From Diphasiastrum complanatum (lineage: Eukaryota; Streptophyta; Lycopodiopsida; Lycopodiales; Lycopodiaceae), in assembly GCA_029204225.1 (NCBI GenBank), contig CM055096.1:76909024-76973023 (forward strand): a stretch of 64,000 nucleotides of DNA, in the 5' to 3' direction. Below are positions 9,749-20,287 of this stretch, in pieces. The translations under genes were made by a program, and so were the position numbers. Every line of letters begins with the position of its first letter. The stretch's first letter is position 1. The notes below the pieces were generated by a model. The model ran no database searches. It saw only the letters and a list, made by a program, of their open reading frames with translations, and was not told the DNA's origin.

Positions 9749-10829
9749 ACTGATCACCCCGTACTCCCGGATCAGCGAGAGTTTTCAAGGCTCTCATAGA
9801 TGTGACCAACGGGAGCTTGGTTTCACAGTTGCTTTTGTTTTGATGCCTACAGCACAATCCGCAGTGTGTCGTTGGAATATACGGACATTGTGGATTCACA
9901 GGCCCCTGGAACCCGAGTCCACTCACCAGCACGAGTATAAGAAGAAAGTGAAAGAAAAACCAACCAATAGAGATAATGAATGAAAAATCCAAGTGCAATC
10001 TACCCCAAAAGCAATGTCATACCCAAGAAAGTACCTTACGGCGTTCACCTAGAAATTGTATGATATGCCATCTAGAGTCTTAAAGACGCCTGATACGATC
10101 GTACCTAAGTGATAAATGGTAGGGGTAAGATATGTGATTGATGACACCTTGGACTTACACTTGTGAAACATACCACCAGCCATTCCAAAGAGCAAACAAC
10201 TGGATGTAACTAAAGTGAGCCCTAAGCAAAGGAAAGAATATGCATAAAGAGTCTAATTAAGACGGGGCTAGCATCATTACTACGTACTAGTAAGAAAAGA
10301 ACTTTTTTGGGAAACAAGGGGTGAAAGCAAGAAAAGGGATTTTGCACGAGAAGGGTTCCATAGTTACGAAGTGTACCTAAGAGTTAGCAGGATCCAAGAA
10401 ACACCTATCCTTTGAAAATGAGATGACAATTGAAAATCACCTAGGCTATGTGATGGGACCATCACTCTAAGAATCATACCTTGTGATGTTCTAAAAAGTT
10501 TACCTTAGACCGATCACGCTTGAAATACTAGCCCATGTGCTATGACTGACGTCTAGGAGAAGCATAAACTTGGAACAAAGATCATAGAAGGTCACCCGAG
10601 CCATGTCATGTCTAGCTCTTGGACTTCAACACAACAATAGGTGATATCATTAGTCATCCCAAGAAGATCGCCATAGTTGGGTAGCACACGTTGTCTATTC
10701 ATTGCGAATCAACAGTACGCTAGCCGCCCTTGGTTTTGTGTGAGCACAAAGATGGAACCAATCTCCCGTTGGTCACATCTCTGAGAGCCTTGAAAACTCT
10801 TGTTGATACGGGAGTACGGGGTGATCAGT
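9749..10829. mobile_element. Core M copy 1, flanked by 75-bp inverted repeats
   Basis: Inverted repeats of about 75 bp at 9749-9823 (starts ACTGATCACCCCGTACTCCC) and 10755-10829 (its reverse complement) bound a core at 9824-10745. The core recurs in the same orientation, with the same 922-bp length, at 19366-20287, where it is bounded by different inverted repeats. No coding capacity was recognised and no target duplication is visible. Could be a foldback or MITE-type element. The class is not determined. Confidence 0.65.
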
Positions 10830-10918
10830 ATATGCGTGGAATCCAATTATACACAAAAATATACAATTTGCTACATGGCTAGATTTGCTAATATAGGCAA
10901 ATTTTCACACTCTTCCTC

Positions 10919-11343
10919 AAATCTAGCCTTGGAAATTATGATGCGTTTATCAATCACTCCAATTGAAGATCTAAGCTTGACAAATGAATCTTTAGGTAAA
11001 GATTTAGTAAACAAATCAGCCAAGCAACTTAATGATAGTACATGTTGGAGCTTGATCTCTTTGGCTTGCACACAAAATGATGAGCAATCTCGATGTGCTT
11101 GCTCCTTGCATGTAATGTAGGATTAGTGGCAAGTGATTGGGCTGATTGGTTGTCACCAGATGACTGGGATCTCCTCCTTAATGACATGTAGCTCCACCAA
11201 TAGCCTTTTGAGCCACAAGACCTCCTTGCATGTTGATGTCAAGGACTTGTACTCGGATTCTATGGAAGATAAGGAGATTGTATCTTGCCTTTGGAAAGCC
11301 ATGATACTACTCCATCACATAGAAAGATGAAAAATGCACTTAT
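10919..11343 (-). pseudogene. copia RNase H, D1
   Basis: Stop- and shift-broken RNase H following the RT frame. Recognisable pieces are DGVVSWLSK, DNQSAQSLATNPTLHARSKH and ADLFTKSLPKDSF. It shares with copy D2 a TAA just upstream (after GDKV.-K). It would degrade RNA in the RNA-DNA hybrid during element replication. Confidence 0.75.
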
Positions 11344-12495
11344 TTACTTCATTTCCACTTTGTCACCTGCAAAATCCGATTCACTATAGGCTCTTAAGCC
11401 AAGATTAGTCCCTCTATACAATATGCCAAAATTCTTAGTAGATGAGATACATGGAAGAACTCTTTTGGACATCTTCCAATGTGAAACTAAAGGACTTTGT
11501 ATGAATTGGATTAGCTTTTCAACGCTATAACTAAGATCAAGTCTAGTTATAGTCAAATATATTAAGGAGCCTATAAGCCTTCTATACAAACTGGTATCCT
11601 CAAAGGATGCTTCATCACCATCAATAGATGCTTTTACATGTTGATCTATTGGAGTCTCAATGCCTTTACAATTCTTCATTCCAAATCTATCTAGGATGGA
11701 TGTAGCATACTTAGATTGACAAATGAAACTAAAATCACATCCTCTTATGACCTTTATTCCGAGAATGAAGCTTAATAGGCCGAGATCTACCATTGTAAAC
11801 TCTTTTGCCAATGCAACTTTTACATCTCTTATTCCATCTAGATCATTACCACTCAAAATAATGTCTACATACAAAACAAGAATAATGATCTTGACATCAT
11901 GAAATCTTATGTACAATGATGGATCATAAGCACTCAACACAAAGTTGATGAAAATAAGAAAAGAGTTTAGCCTAGGGTACCATGCTGTAGGTGCTTGCTT
12001 GAGCCCATAAAGGCTCTTCTTTAAAAAACACACCTTTCCTTCATGATTTTCCTTGATGAAGCCCTCGACAAGTTGCCTCATGTAGGTCTCTTCCTCCAAA
12101 TATCCATTGAGGAAAGCATTTGTGAAATCAAGTTGGAATAGTTTCCAATTGAAGGTAATTGCAAGACTTATGATCAATCTAATAGTAACAAGCTTAGCCA
12201 CAGGAGCAAAACTTTCATCATAGTCAATACCTTTGGTTTGTAAAAATCCATTTGCTACAAGCCTAGCTTTATGCTTACTTATTGATCCATCTTGGTTATA
12301 CTTCAATTTATACATCCACTTGCAATCAAGTGGTTTCTTCCCTTGAAGAAGATTCACAAGATCCCAAGTACGATTCTCATTGAGAGCATCATACTCTACT
12401 TGCATAGCATCCATCCAACTCTCATATTTACAAGGTAAGAAAAGTGTAAGAGGTGAAAGATGATGTGCCTTCCCTTTGATCACCTTTGCCATCAT
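11344..12495 (-). pseudogene. copia reverse transcriptase, D1 (383-codon frame)
   Basis: The longest open RT frame of the window. It shows WMDAMQVEYDAL, NRTWDLVNL, CKWMYKLKYNQDGSISKHKARLVA, the first catalytic region FQLDFTNAFLNGYLEEE, SLYGLKQAP, and later SLYRRLIGSLIYLTITR and GLRAYSESDFAGD. The active-site box reads LYVDIILSGND: one of the two Asp codons of YVDD is missing (11862-11867 region), so the enzyme should be dead although the frame is open. The identical lesion is present in D2 at 23343-23354. Confidence 0.85.
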
Positions 12496-13398
12496 AGGTG
12501 ATCCTCAATGACTTGGCCCTTGCTCTTGTGGATCTTCTTGGAGTTCTTGGAGTTCTTGCATCTTGAGGTTGATCCTTTAGTTCTTCATCACTTGGAAGCT
12601 CCTCCTCCATCCTAGCATGATCTTTGGCATCAAGATGATTAGTAGCATTGTCATCCATTCCACAAGCATGTCCTTCATAAAAAATAACATCCCTACTCAC
12701 TATTACTTTACTAGTGATGGGATTTAAGACTCTATAGACTTTGCTATTCTCACCATATCATACAAAGATGCCTTTGATGGAGGTTGCATCATCCTTCTTC
12801 CTTGTATCCAAGGATTGGTGTACATAGAAAATGGATCCAAATATCTTGAGATCCTTGAGATTTGTCTTCTTTCCAAATAGAGCTTCATGTGGTGTGATTC
12901 CTCCAATGGCTTGGTTGGGAAATCTATTGCATAAGAAATTAGCACATGTTACCAAAATGGTTTGGGTAGAGAAGCATCTAGCCTTAAGACCTTAGCACAC
13001 GCACAAAGAGATCTATTTTTCCTCTTGGCCACTCCATTTTGTTGAGGGGTGTATGGACATGACAATTCCCTCTTTATGCCATTAGATCTTAAAAACTCAA
13101 TCAACTTATTGGAGAGATATTCACCTCCATTATCACTTCTTAATACCTTGATCTTGGTACTAAGTTAATTCTCTACAAGAGTTTTGAGCTTTAAAAATGA
13201 ATCATACACCATAGATTTAGTAGACAAGAGGTAAATCCAACAATATCTAGAAAAGTCATCAATGAAGATTACATAGTACTTGGCACCACCATTAGATTCT
13301 TGTGAAAAACTATGAACATCCAAATGGATGATTTTAAGAGGATTTCTAGATCTTGATTTCACACATGTGAAATAAAGCAGTGTACTATTGTTGTACAT
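12496..13398 (-). pseudogene. copia integrase core and linker, D1
   Basis: Frames at 13398-13165, 12955-12758 and 12700-12428. They show IIHLDVHSFS (first Asp), KYYVIFIDDFSRYCWIYLL, VLRSDNGGEY (second Asp), then PQQNGVAKRKNRSL, where the catalytic Glu of the D,D-35-E triad is Lys. NFLCNRFPNQAIGG and KDLKIFGSIFYVH follow, then the acidic Arg-rich linker (RTPRTPRRSTRARAK). Stops split the frame at about 13165 and 12956. Inactive. Confidence 0.78.
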
Positions 13399-13509
13399 AC
13401 ACTAGCTTCTATTTACATTTTGGTTCATGTTTGATCAAGATCTATTAGAGTTTGTATCTCATTTTTTGTGTAGATGTTGATTTTTTCCACATTGGCAAGA
13501 TCGGTTGAA

Positions 13510-14085
13510 GCTAGGCGCAAATCTGTGGGCACTCAAAAACAACTTCAGTTTAGTTAGTTGATAGCTTAACTGATGGATGCAAAAATTACAACTTAACCAT
13601 TTACAACAAAATGCCTGCAGGATGATAACCTTATCAGAGCGTTGACTCCAGTAGATCTTCCTTGATGATTGGAAGTCAGACGATCAGTATATTGAAAGCT
13701 AACATTAATCTACTTGACTAAATACATTTGTCCTACAATAGGTAGCCGTCGTTTTTGCCAGAGAGTTATGATAGAAGTAGGCAGACTGTCAATGTCGTGA
13801 CGAACTTCTGATAATATAAAAAATTCACTAATACTCGCAAAATATACACTGACTCGAAAAATTACAATAACTCAAAAAATTACGAATTTTTGGAGTCGAT
13901 ATTGTATCGAAAAATTCTAACTTTTGGGTATCAAAAAAATTAACTAAGGGTCGGATTTATTAGACCCACCGATCCAATCCGATCCAGGGTCGAAGATGTC
14001 CAAGTTTATTAGACCTGACCCAAATTGATCCGATCTAGAGTTGAAGATGTCCGGATATTTTTGCCTTGATCTGATTTGATCCAGG
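13510..14085 (-). repeat. Truncated LTR of the element-E family
   Basis: Clearly homologous, same orientation, to parts of the element E LTRs (26470-26900 and 28155-28675): shared TCTGTGGGC.CTCAAAAAC, TTAGTTGATAGCTTAACT, AACAAAATGCCTGCA and GGGTCGGATTTATTAGAC. Both ends are missing. It joins zinc-knuckle coding sequence at about 14086. Confidence 0.7.
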
Positions 14086-14408
14086 CTGGTGGTGGCTTTG
14101 GTCTTGCTAGACAGTCTTTATAGCAATGCCCATAACCACATTCACGACAGAATTGTACAAATTCTTTATTATTTGGACATTCTGCGACTTTGTGATTTTC
14201 TCTACATGCAAGCATCCAAGTGGTGCTCTGGTCCAGTTTCTAGATGCTTGTTGTTGCACGACAGCATAAATAGCATACTGTTATGAAGATCCACCTTCTT
14301 GATCATTACCATAGTTCCATTGCTCAGTACTTCTGTACGGTTAGAGGGTCGTTGGATAATAAGTTCGATATCTGTAGCAGGTTTCTCAGCCAAATTGCCC
14401 CTTGGTAG
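14086..14408 (-). pseudogene. Zinc-knuckle gag fragment, misplaced
   Basis: The frame 14215-14086 reads ACRENHKVAEC then CRECGYGHCYKDC, a Cys/His knuckle with spacing CX2CX3HX4C rather than the usual CX2CX4HX4C, preceded by half of another. To its right (14411-14216) a frame of unknown origin reads EKPATDIELIIQRPSNRT. The whole sits between an LTR remnant and an RNase H piece, so it is not in normal element order. Origin uncertain. Confidence 0.5.
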
Positions 14409-14677
14409 CATTTGTGGCAGCTATGTATTCTGATTCAATGGAGGATAATGCTACTGAGGTCTGTTTCCGGCTGTTTCATGAAATTGGACCTTGATTGAAC
14501 AGAAACACAAATCCAGAGGTCGATTCTTTTGTATCGATATCTCCTACCCAATCTGCATCTGTGTAGCCCTCTAGAGTGTTGGCAGATACTGGGGAATACC
14601 ATGATCCAGTTCTGACATGAGAGTGGATGATCCCTCGGTCCATACCAGCTATGTTTATCTGGTCACAACTTACTGAT
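14409..14677 (-). pseudogene. copia RNase H fragment
   Basis: Minus frame with GYTDADWVGDIDTKESTSG, FVFLFNQGPISWNSRKQ and SSIESEYIAATNATKG: a very well conserved copia RNase H core. It stops abruptly at about 14409 (join to unrelated sequence) and at 14677 (insertion of element H). Confidence 0.82.
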
Positions 14678-15583
14678 TGTTGGATCTATATCTTAGATTC
14701 CATAGCCATGCACAAAATTGTAATGAATAGAGTTTAGCTTTGCGGAAGTGTTATTACAGGTGCAATTATTAGAGCAAAAATTGAGTAGGGCTATTAGTCA
14801 TATGAAATAAAATTTCATCTACAAAGCAATCAATCTGCAAGCATGAACACTTCACACATACACGATCTGATTACTTGGAACAATGGTATATTAATCGTGC
14901 AGAAGTACAATGATTTTTTAGAACAGAAAACTCGTTCTTCTTGATACAATACTCTGTGATAATAGAGAAGAAGAATGATGCAATTGTGCTAACTGAATCA
15001 TTGATTGTGTGTGTTCAATCTTTGATATATTGCAATTGATCGTTGGTGAATATATTTACATGGCTAACCGCTACATAGATTAAAAGAATTGTTAACCTGT
15101 ACATTACAAACTGGGTTAAGGCACTACTTGTTGTTGCATGTCACTTTCAGACATCTGATACAATTAGAGATGTTGTTCAAGTTATTGACATCGAGCACTT
15201 TGGAGATCATGAACAAGCTGGAGACGTCAGACAAGTCGAGGACTTCAACGTCAAGGAAGTCGATGATGTGGAAGTCGTTGCCGTGGATGTCGGAGACTTC
15301 ATATCAGCTTGCTTGGACAAGACATCGGGGAAGTCGATGACGTGGAAGTCGTTTACATGGACGTCGGAGACTTCATATCAGCTTTCTTGAGATGATGTCG
15401 AAGTTGGAAACTTTGGACACTTCAAAGTCGAGGAAGTCGAAGCTGATTGTCATCGACTTTACTTGTAATTCTGCAGACTGTCAAGAAACAAGTGTAATTC
15501 TGCAGATGTTGTGATTGTACAAACAACTAAGGAATAGATCTAGATTAGTATACAATAAGGATGGAGAGGATAGAAATCCAACA
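14678..15583 (-). repeat. 3' LTR of element H
   Basis: 906 bp starting TGTTGGATC and ending GATCCAACA-like (ATCCAACA), i.e. with the inverted TG...CA ends of an LTR. On the minus strand it follows a TAAGTGGGG polypurine tract (15584-15592). It contains internal 74-bp repeats (15256-15403). Confidence 0.75.
15256..15403. repeat. Two 74-bp tandem units in the LTR of H
   Basis: GAAGTCGATGA.GTGGAAGTCG starts at 15256 and again at 15330, each unit closing with GTCGGAGACTTCATATCAGCTT. The GAAGTC/GACTTC words are reverse complements, so each unit can form a local hairpin. Further GAAGTCGA words flank the pair. Confidence 0.7.
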
Positions 15584-15589
15584 CCCCAC

Positions 15590-16640
15590 TTAATCTGGAT
15601 CCTTAAATGCCTTAATTCTCAAATTCAAGATAGCACAAAAATTGTTGTGTGCTTCCTGATTTAACCCTTTTATAAATATGTCAGTTGCCATGTATTGGGT
15701 TCTGCAAAATTTCAGAATTACCTCCTTGTTGAGTATCATGCTTCTGATGTATTGGTATTTGATCTCAATGTACTTGCTCCTAGAGTGAAATCTATGATTA
15801 ATAGATAATGCAATTGCACTTTGATTGTCACACTGGATCATTGTTGGAGCAGATTGTCTAATGCCAATGTCAGATAATACCTCAACCAGATTGTCTCTTT
15901 AGTAGCTTGAGAGGTTGTAATGTACTCTGACTCAGTTGAAGACATTGCAATGGAGGTCTGCTTACGACTATTCTAGGATATTGGAACATTGTTGAGCAGA
16001 AAAACATACCCAAAAGTTGATTTTCTAGTGTCGACATCACTTGGCCAATTAGCATCTGTACATCCATGAAGAGTATGGATATCGGATGGATCTCCCTCAC
16101 CATAGCAGATGTAGCGGTCTATAGTAGCTCGTACATATCTCATCACTCAAAGAAGAGCTTTTTAGTGGATCATGCCAGGATTGGTCATGTACTGGCTCAA
16201 GGAACTAATGGCATATGCAAGATCTAGCCTGGTTGAGATCATTGCATACATCAGGGATCTAATGACGGATTGGTATGGGTATCCCTTCATTTCTGCCTTC
16301 TCCTCATTGATTTGAGGGCACTGTTCCTTGGATAACCTGAGACCTGGATCCATTGGATTATGTATAGGCTTGCAATTCATAAGATTGAATTTCATCAACA
16401 AATTATAAAAGTTTCTCTACTGAGTGATATAAAAAAGTTGTTTGCATCTATCTTTGTGGATTTGAATCTCGAGACAATAATGTGCTTCTAGATCTGTCAT
16501 TTCAAATTCTTGAGACGACATTATTTAGAGCAATATTGTTGCCAAACAACAATGTATCATCCACATAAAGTGTGATGATGACAAAGTATTAATTAACAGC
16601 TTTGATGTCATAAATCCATTTCACAAGAGAACCAATTTGC
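15590..16640 (-). pseudogene. copia RT and RNase H of element H
   Basis: Minus strand. RT: LYVDDTLLFGNN (16590-16546, active-site box intact), NCKPIHNPMDPGLRLS, SLMYAMISTRLDLAYAISSLSQY. RNase H: GCTDANWPSDVDTRKSTFGYVFLL, SSTESEYITTSQATKETIWLR, DNQSAIALS and RSKYIEIKYQYIR. At least four stops and shifts separate these blocks. The 5' part of the element (integrase, gag, 5' LTR) is not seen to the right. The element appears to have landed in an older copia RNase H at 14677. Confidence 0.78.
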
Positions 16641-16964
16641 TATATTGAAATGAAGAAATGTACATGTGTAGGAACTCGAGTTGGTCCTTTTCTATAGTAG
16701 AGAGGAGGACCCTGGCCTCTGAATCCTATTGGTCCATCCAAATTGGAGGGGAACCCAACTTTATTCACTAACTTGACATTTAGGCCCTGCGACATTAAAA
16801 GTCCCGCAAAAAGGCCTAAAGTCCTTTTATTGATTTCCTAATTAATCAAATCTCTATGTGATCATCAGGTTGGACTTACACACATAGGGTGCCAAATCCC
16901 TCTCACTTATTAACTAGGGATAGGGTTGCCTTGGTATCCGCAAACCCTCCAACAACAGTCTGCA
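16641..16964. other. Unassigned non-coding, LTR-like composition
   Basis: No coding similarity. The words CCTCTGAATCCTATTGGTCC resemble the repeated CCTCTAAATCCTATTGGACC words of the element A LTR, so a related LTR fragment is possible. Confidence 0.35.
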
Positions 16965-19352
16965 GGCTGTTTTGATGGATTTTCCCTTGGAAGAAATCTA
17001 CTCTCCAGTCTAGCATAACCAGTTCATCATACACTGGATGGGTGGTGGTGTGCTACAATCATTCTCATGGAGTGCTGGGTTTTTCATATACTGAAATATT
17101 CTACTGTCATTCTCTTGAAAAGTCTTGTGTGCTAAGGGCACTATCATTGTGAAGTGCTAGCTTTGTCTTGGTTTCTAGAAAAGGTAGGAGTTTCTGCTGG
17201 GAGAGAGTTTTTCTGTGAGCTTAACAACAACAGAGATGAGAATTTCTAGTTCTGCCTATTAGAGTATGCCTGGAAGTTGATTCTGGGGTCTGTCTGAGTG
17301 CTAGTTTTAACAACATAAAGCCCCTCCTCCATATGTGATTGTGTGGAGTAAATTGTGTAGTTTTTGAGGAGTATCTAGAGAGGAGCATTTGGAGTAGCAT
17401 CACTTTGTGTAAACACTTGGTTACTGTGATTGCAATGCATATTTTTGAGAAACTTTTCCAGTCATTAGCAATCAGACATCACTTTCTAACTCTTAAATGT
17501 AAAGTAGTGTTTGTGTGGAGACAGACTATAGAATACCAACAAACCCAGGTTGGAAGGAAGCAGATAGGTATGTAAAGAAAGCTAAGTTATTTAAAAAACA
17601 TCAAAAATTGGAGCATGCAAAGTTGTGTCCCCATCACTAAGTTGCACCTCAGCTTCTGTCTCAAATGAGAATCCAAATATGCCATTTCTTTGTAGGCAGA
17701 CTGCACATCTGCATTGGCAAAACATCTGCCTTCATAGACCAAGCACACACTCTTTTTGTATCAGTCAGCTACACTACAAATTAGGGTTGCCATTCTGATA
17801 GAAACCCTGGTGATTATTGAGACTCCATTTCTGAGAAGAAAAAAAAAAGAAATAGCGATCAGTAAGGATGGAAAAGACTTTTTGAGGGGCAGTCATATCT
17901 CAGACAGCAGCTCACCTCGGACCGTTGCTTAGGTACCTGTGCAACGATCATTTCCTCACTATTTTCAATAAGATGGCTTTTCGAGAAGCAGCCCATCCCT
18001 TCCAAAGCAAGTAGACGCAGCTGTGTCCTTCTGATAAGAGAGTAGCAAGAGTCAACTAGCTGGTGAAAGCCTTTATGCCTCTGTGTTTTATCATGTCTCC
18101 ATCAGCGAGTGGTTAGACCACACCAGAGATAATCTCGGCTAGCCACAGTCAGTCCTGAGTGCCATCCATGACCTTGTTGGCCGCTGGATCAGAAACCACT
18201 TCTGTATGTGAATGCATTCTTCACCGCCTCCTCTTATTTTCAGCACCCAGCACCCAGGGTGCTCGCATGCGTTAGGGTGGGTCATGGTGGGTCATGCAGG
18301 GAGTTTTTTTTTAAAAAAACTGGTTGCCCTGGTGATGTGTGTCGGGCATCAGGGTTTATCCCATAATCAAATCTTTGAGATAAACTAGTACTCATATATA
18401 AGTGAACCCACCTGCGTATTCACGTGTGTGTAGGTGGGTGTGAAGTTGCCCAACGCCACCTGGACGCTGTTCGGCGCCACCTACCACTTGCCCGGCACCA
18501 TTGCCACTGCCTGGCGCCATTCTAGGCTTTGCCCGCCTGGTGTCGGAGCCACTGCCCGGTGCCCACCCTGGCGCCACGGCGCCCGCCTACACCCTTTTGG
18601 CTGACTCACCCTGGTGCGTGCCAGGGTGCATGAGGGTGTTAAAATTATGGGGAGGCCATTCTTCACCTACCAGACTGGATCAAATTTTTGTGCATCTAAA
18701 ACACAACATTGCAGCTCCACGAGTAGCCTCACTGCATGCCATTGCACCTCCATGAAGCACCCACGCGCTCCTCACGAGTCTCAAAGAAAAAGAGACATGG
18801 TCCCCTATCCCTGCGCTTTCTTCAAGCAGCCATCGGACTTATGAGGAAGAAGGAGTGACCTAGAGAAAAAGGTTTTAGTGAGAGTGGGCCCCCACATTTT
18901 TTTTCAAGATCAGACCGCCAGAGCAGTGATTGAGCCTCTCTCCCCACTGAGTGCGATCTGACAACAAGCGCTAAGGTATATTTTCCCTTACTTTGAGCAT
19001 GGGCATTGCTATGTGCGTGTTTCCACTATTTGGTTATAAGCTGCAAAATGATTAAGATAATGATGAACAATATGCTATGCTATGAGTCGGGTCTTATTTC
19101 AAATACATAGCTATAATGGTTGCGGGCTCGTCGTCTTGACTTGGATGTTAGCTGAATGGTTGAAAGAAAAGATAACGTAACATTTTCATTATGTATCTAT
19201 GACATCATTGCTCTAGGAATGGGAATGGTTGATACTTGCATATCTGTTGGTACTTCTTATGATGGATAAATTGGCTTAACTAGAATCCCAACCTCTTGGA
19301 ATATATAGGCGGGGTTAACGAGTACCCGACGAGGCAAAACATCCTCCTGGGC
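16965..19352. repeat. Left arm of a 2.39-kb inverted repeat
   Basis: 2388 bp, starting GGCTGTTTTGATGG and ending TCCTCCTGGGC. The reverse complement is at 20286-22672 with the same length (2387 bp) and only scattered differences by eye. Contents: AT-rich outer part, a GC-rich block (18405-18640) with GGCGCC dyads, and an inner part ending at the core M boundary. No family-recognisable protein: open frames at 17339, 18392 and 18501 have mirror copies in the other arm and no domain signature. Confidence 0.9.
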
Positions 19353-19365
19353 CCAGGAAATTGAA

Positions 19366-20287
19366 CACAGTTCCTTTTGTTTTGATGCCTACAGCACAAT
19401 CCGCAGTGTGTCGTTGGAATATACGGACATTGGGGATTCACGGGCCCCTGGAACCCGGGTCAACTCACCAGCACGAGTATAAGAAGAAAGTGAAAGAAAA
19501 ACCAACCAACAGAGATAATGAATGAAAAATCCAAGTGCAATCTACCCCAAAAGCAATGTCATACCCAAGAAAGTACCTTACGACGTTTACCTAGAAATTG
19601 TATGATATGCCATCTAGAGTTTTAAAGATGTCTGATACGACTGTACCTAAGTGATAAATGGTAGGGGTAAGATATGTGATTGATGACACCTTGGACTTAC
19701 ACTTGTGAAACATACCACCAGCCATTCCAAAGAGCAAACAACTGGATGTAACTAAAATGAGCCCTAAGCTTAGGAAAGAATATGCATAAAGAGTCTAATT
19801 AAGACGGGGCTAGCATCATTACTACCTACTAGTAAGAGACGAACTTTTCTGGGAAACAAGGGGTGAAAGCAAGAAAAGGGATTTTGCACGAGAAGCTGTC
19901 CATAGTTATGAAGTGTACCTAAGAGTTAGGAGGATCCAAGAAACACCTATCCTTTGAAAATGAGATGACAATTGAAAATCACCTAGGCTATGTGATGGGA
20001 CCATCACTCTAAGAATCATACCTTGTAATGTTCTAAAAAGTTTACCTTAGACCGATCACGCTTGAAATACTAGCCCATGTGCTATGACTGACGTCTAGGA
20101 GAAGCATAAACTTGGAACAAAGATCATAGAAGGTCACCCAAGCCATGTCATGTCTAGCTCTTGGACTTCAACACAACAATAGGTGATATCATTAGTCATC
20201 CCAAGAAGATCGCCATAGTTGGGTAGCACACGCTGTCTATTCATTGTGAATCAACAGTACGCTAGCCGCCCTTGGTTTTGTGTGAGC
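19366..20287. mobile_element. Core M copy 2 (loop of the large palindrome)
   Basis: 922 bp closely similar, in direct orientation, to 9824-10745. It begins CACAGTTCCTTTTG and ends GGTTTTGTGTGAGC. It forms the unpaired centre between the 2.39-kb arms. No coding capacity recognised. Confidence 0.85.

Larger units (their letters stand above)
10830..13400 (-). mobile_element. Copia fragment D1 (integrase to LTR edge)
   Basis: Minus-strand copia: integrase (13398-12960), linker, RT (12495-11344), RNase H (to 10919), a GAGGAAGAG-type polypurine tract (10910-10918) and the first 80 bp of the 3' LTR (10830-10909, TGTGAAAATTTGCC on the minus strand). It is cut off on the left exactly where core M copy 1 ends, and on the right in integrase. 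An inverted, shorter copy is at 23046-24400. Confidence 0.8.

Noticed and set aside
9582..9998. 138-codon minus-strand frame
   Set aside because: Spans a gag leader in the wrong frame and runs through the inverted repeat into core M.
18392..18844. Several overlapping frames in the GC-rich part of the left palindrome arm (and mirror frames at 20886-21250)
   Set aside because: GC-rich DNA has few stops. Frames overlap on both strands, show no family features and are not consistently kept between arms.
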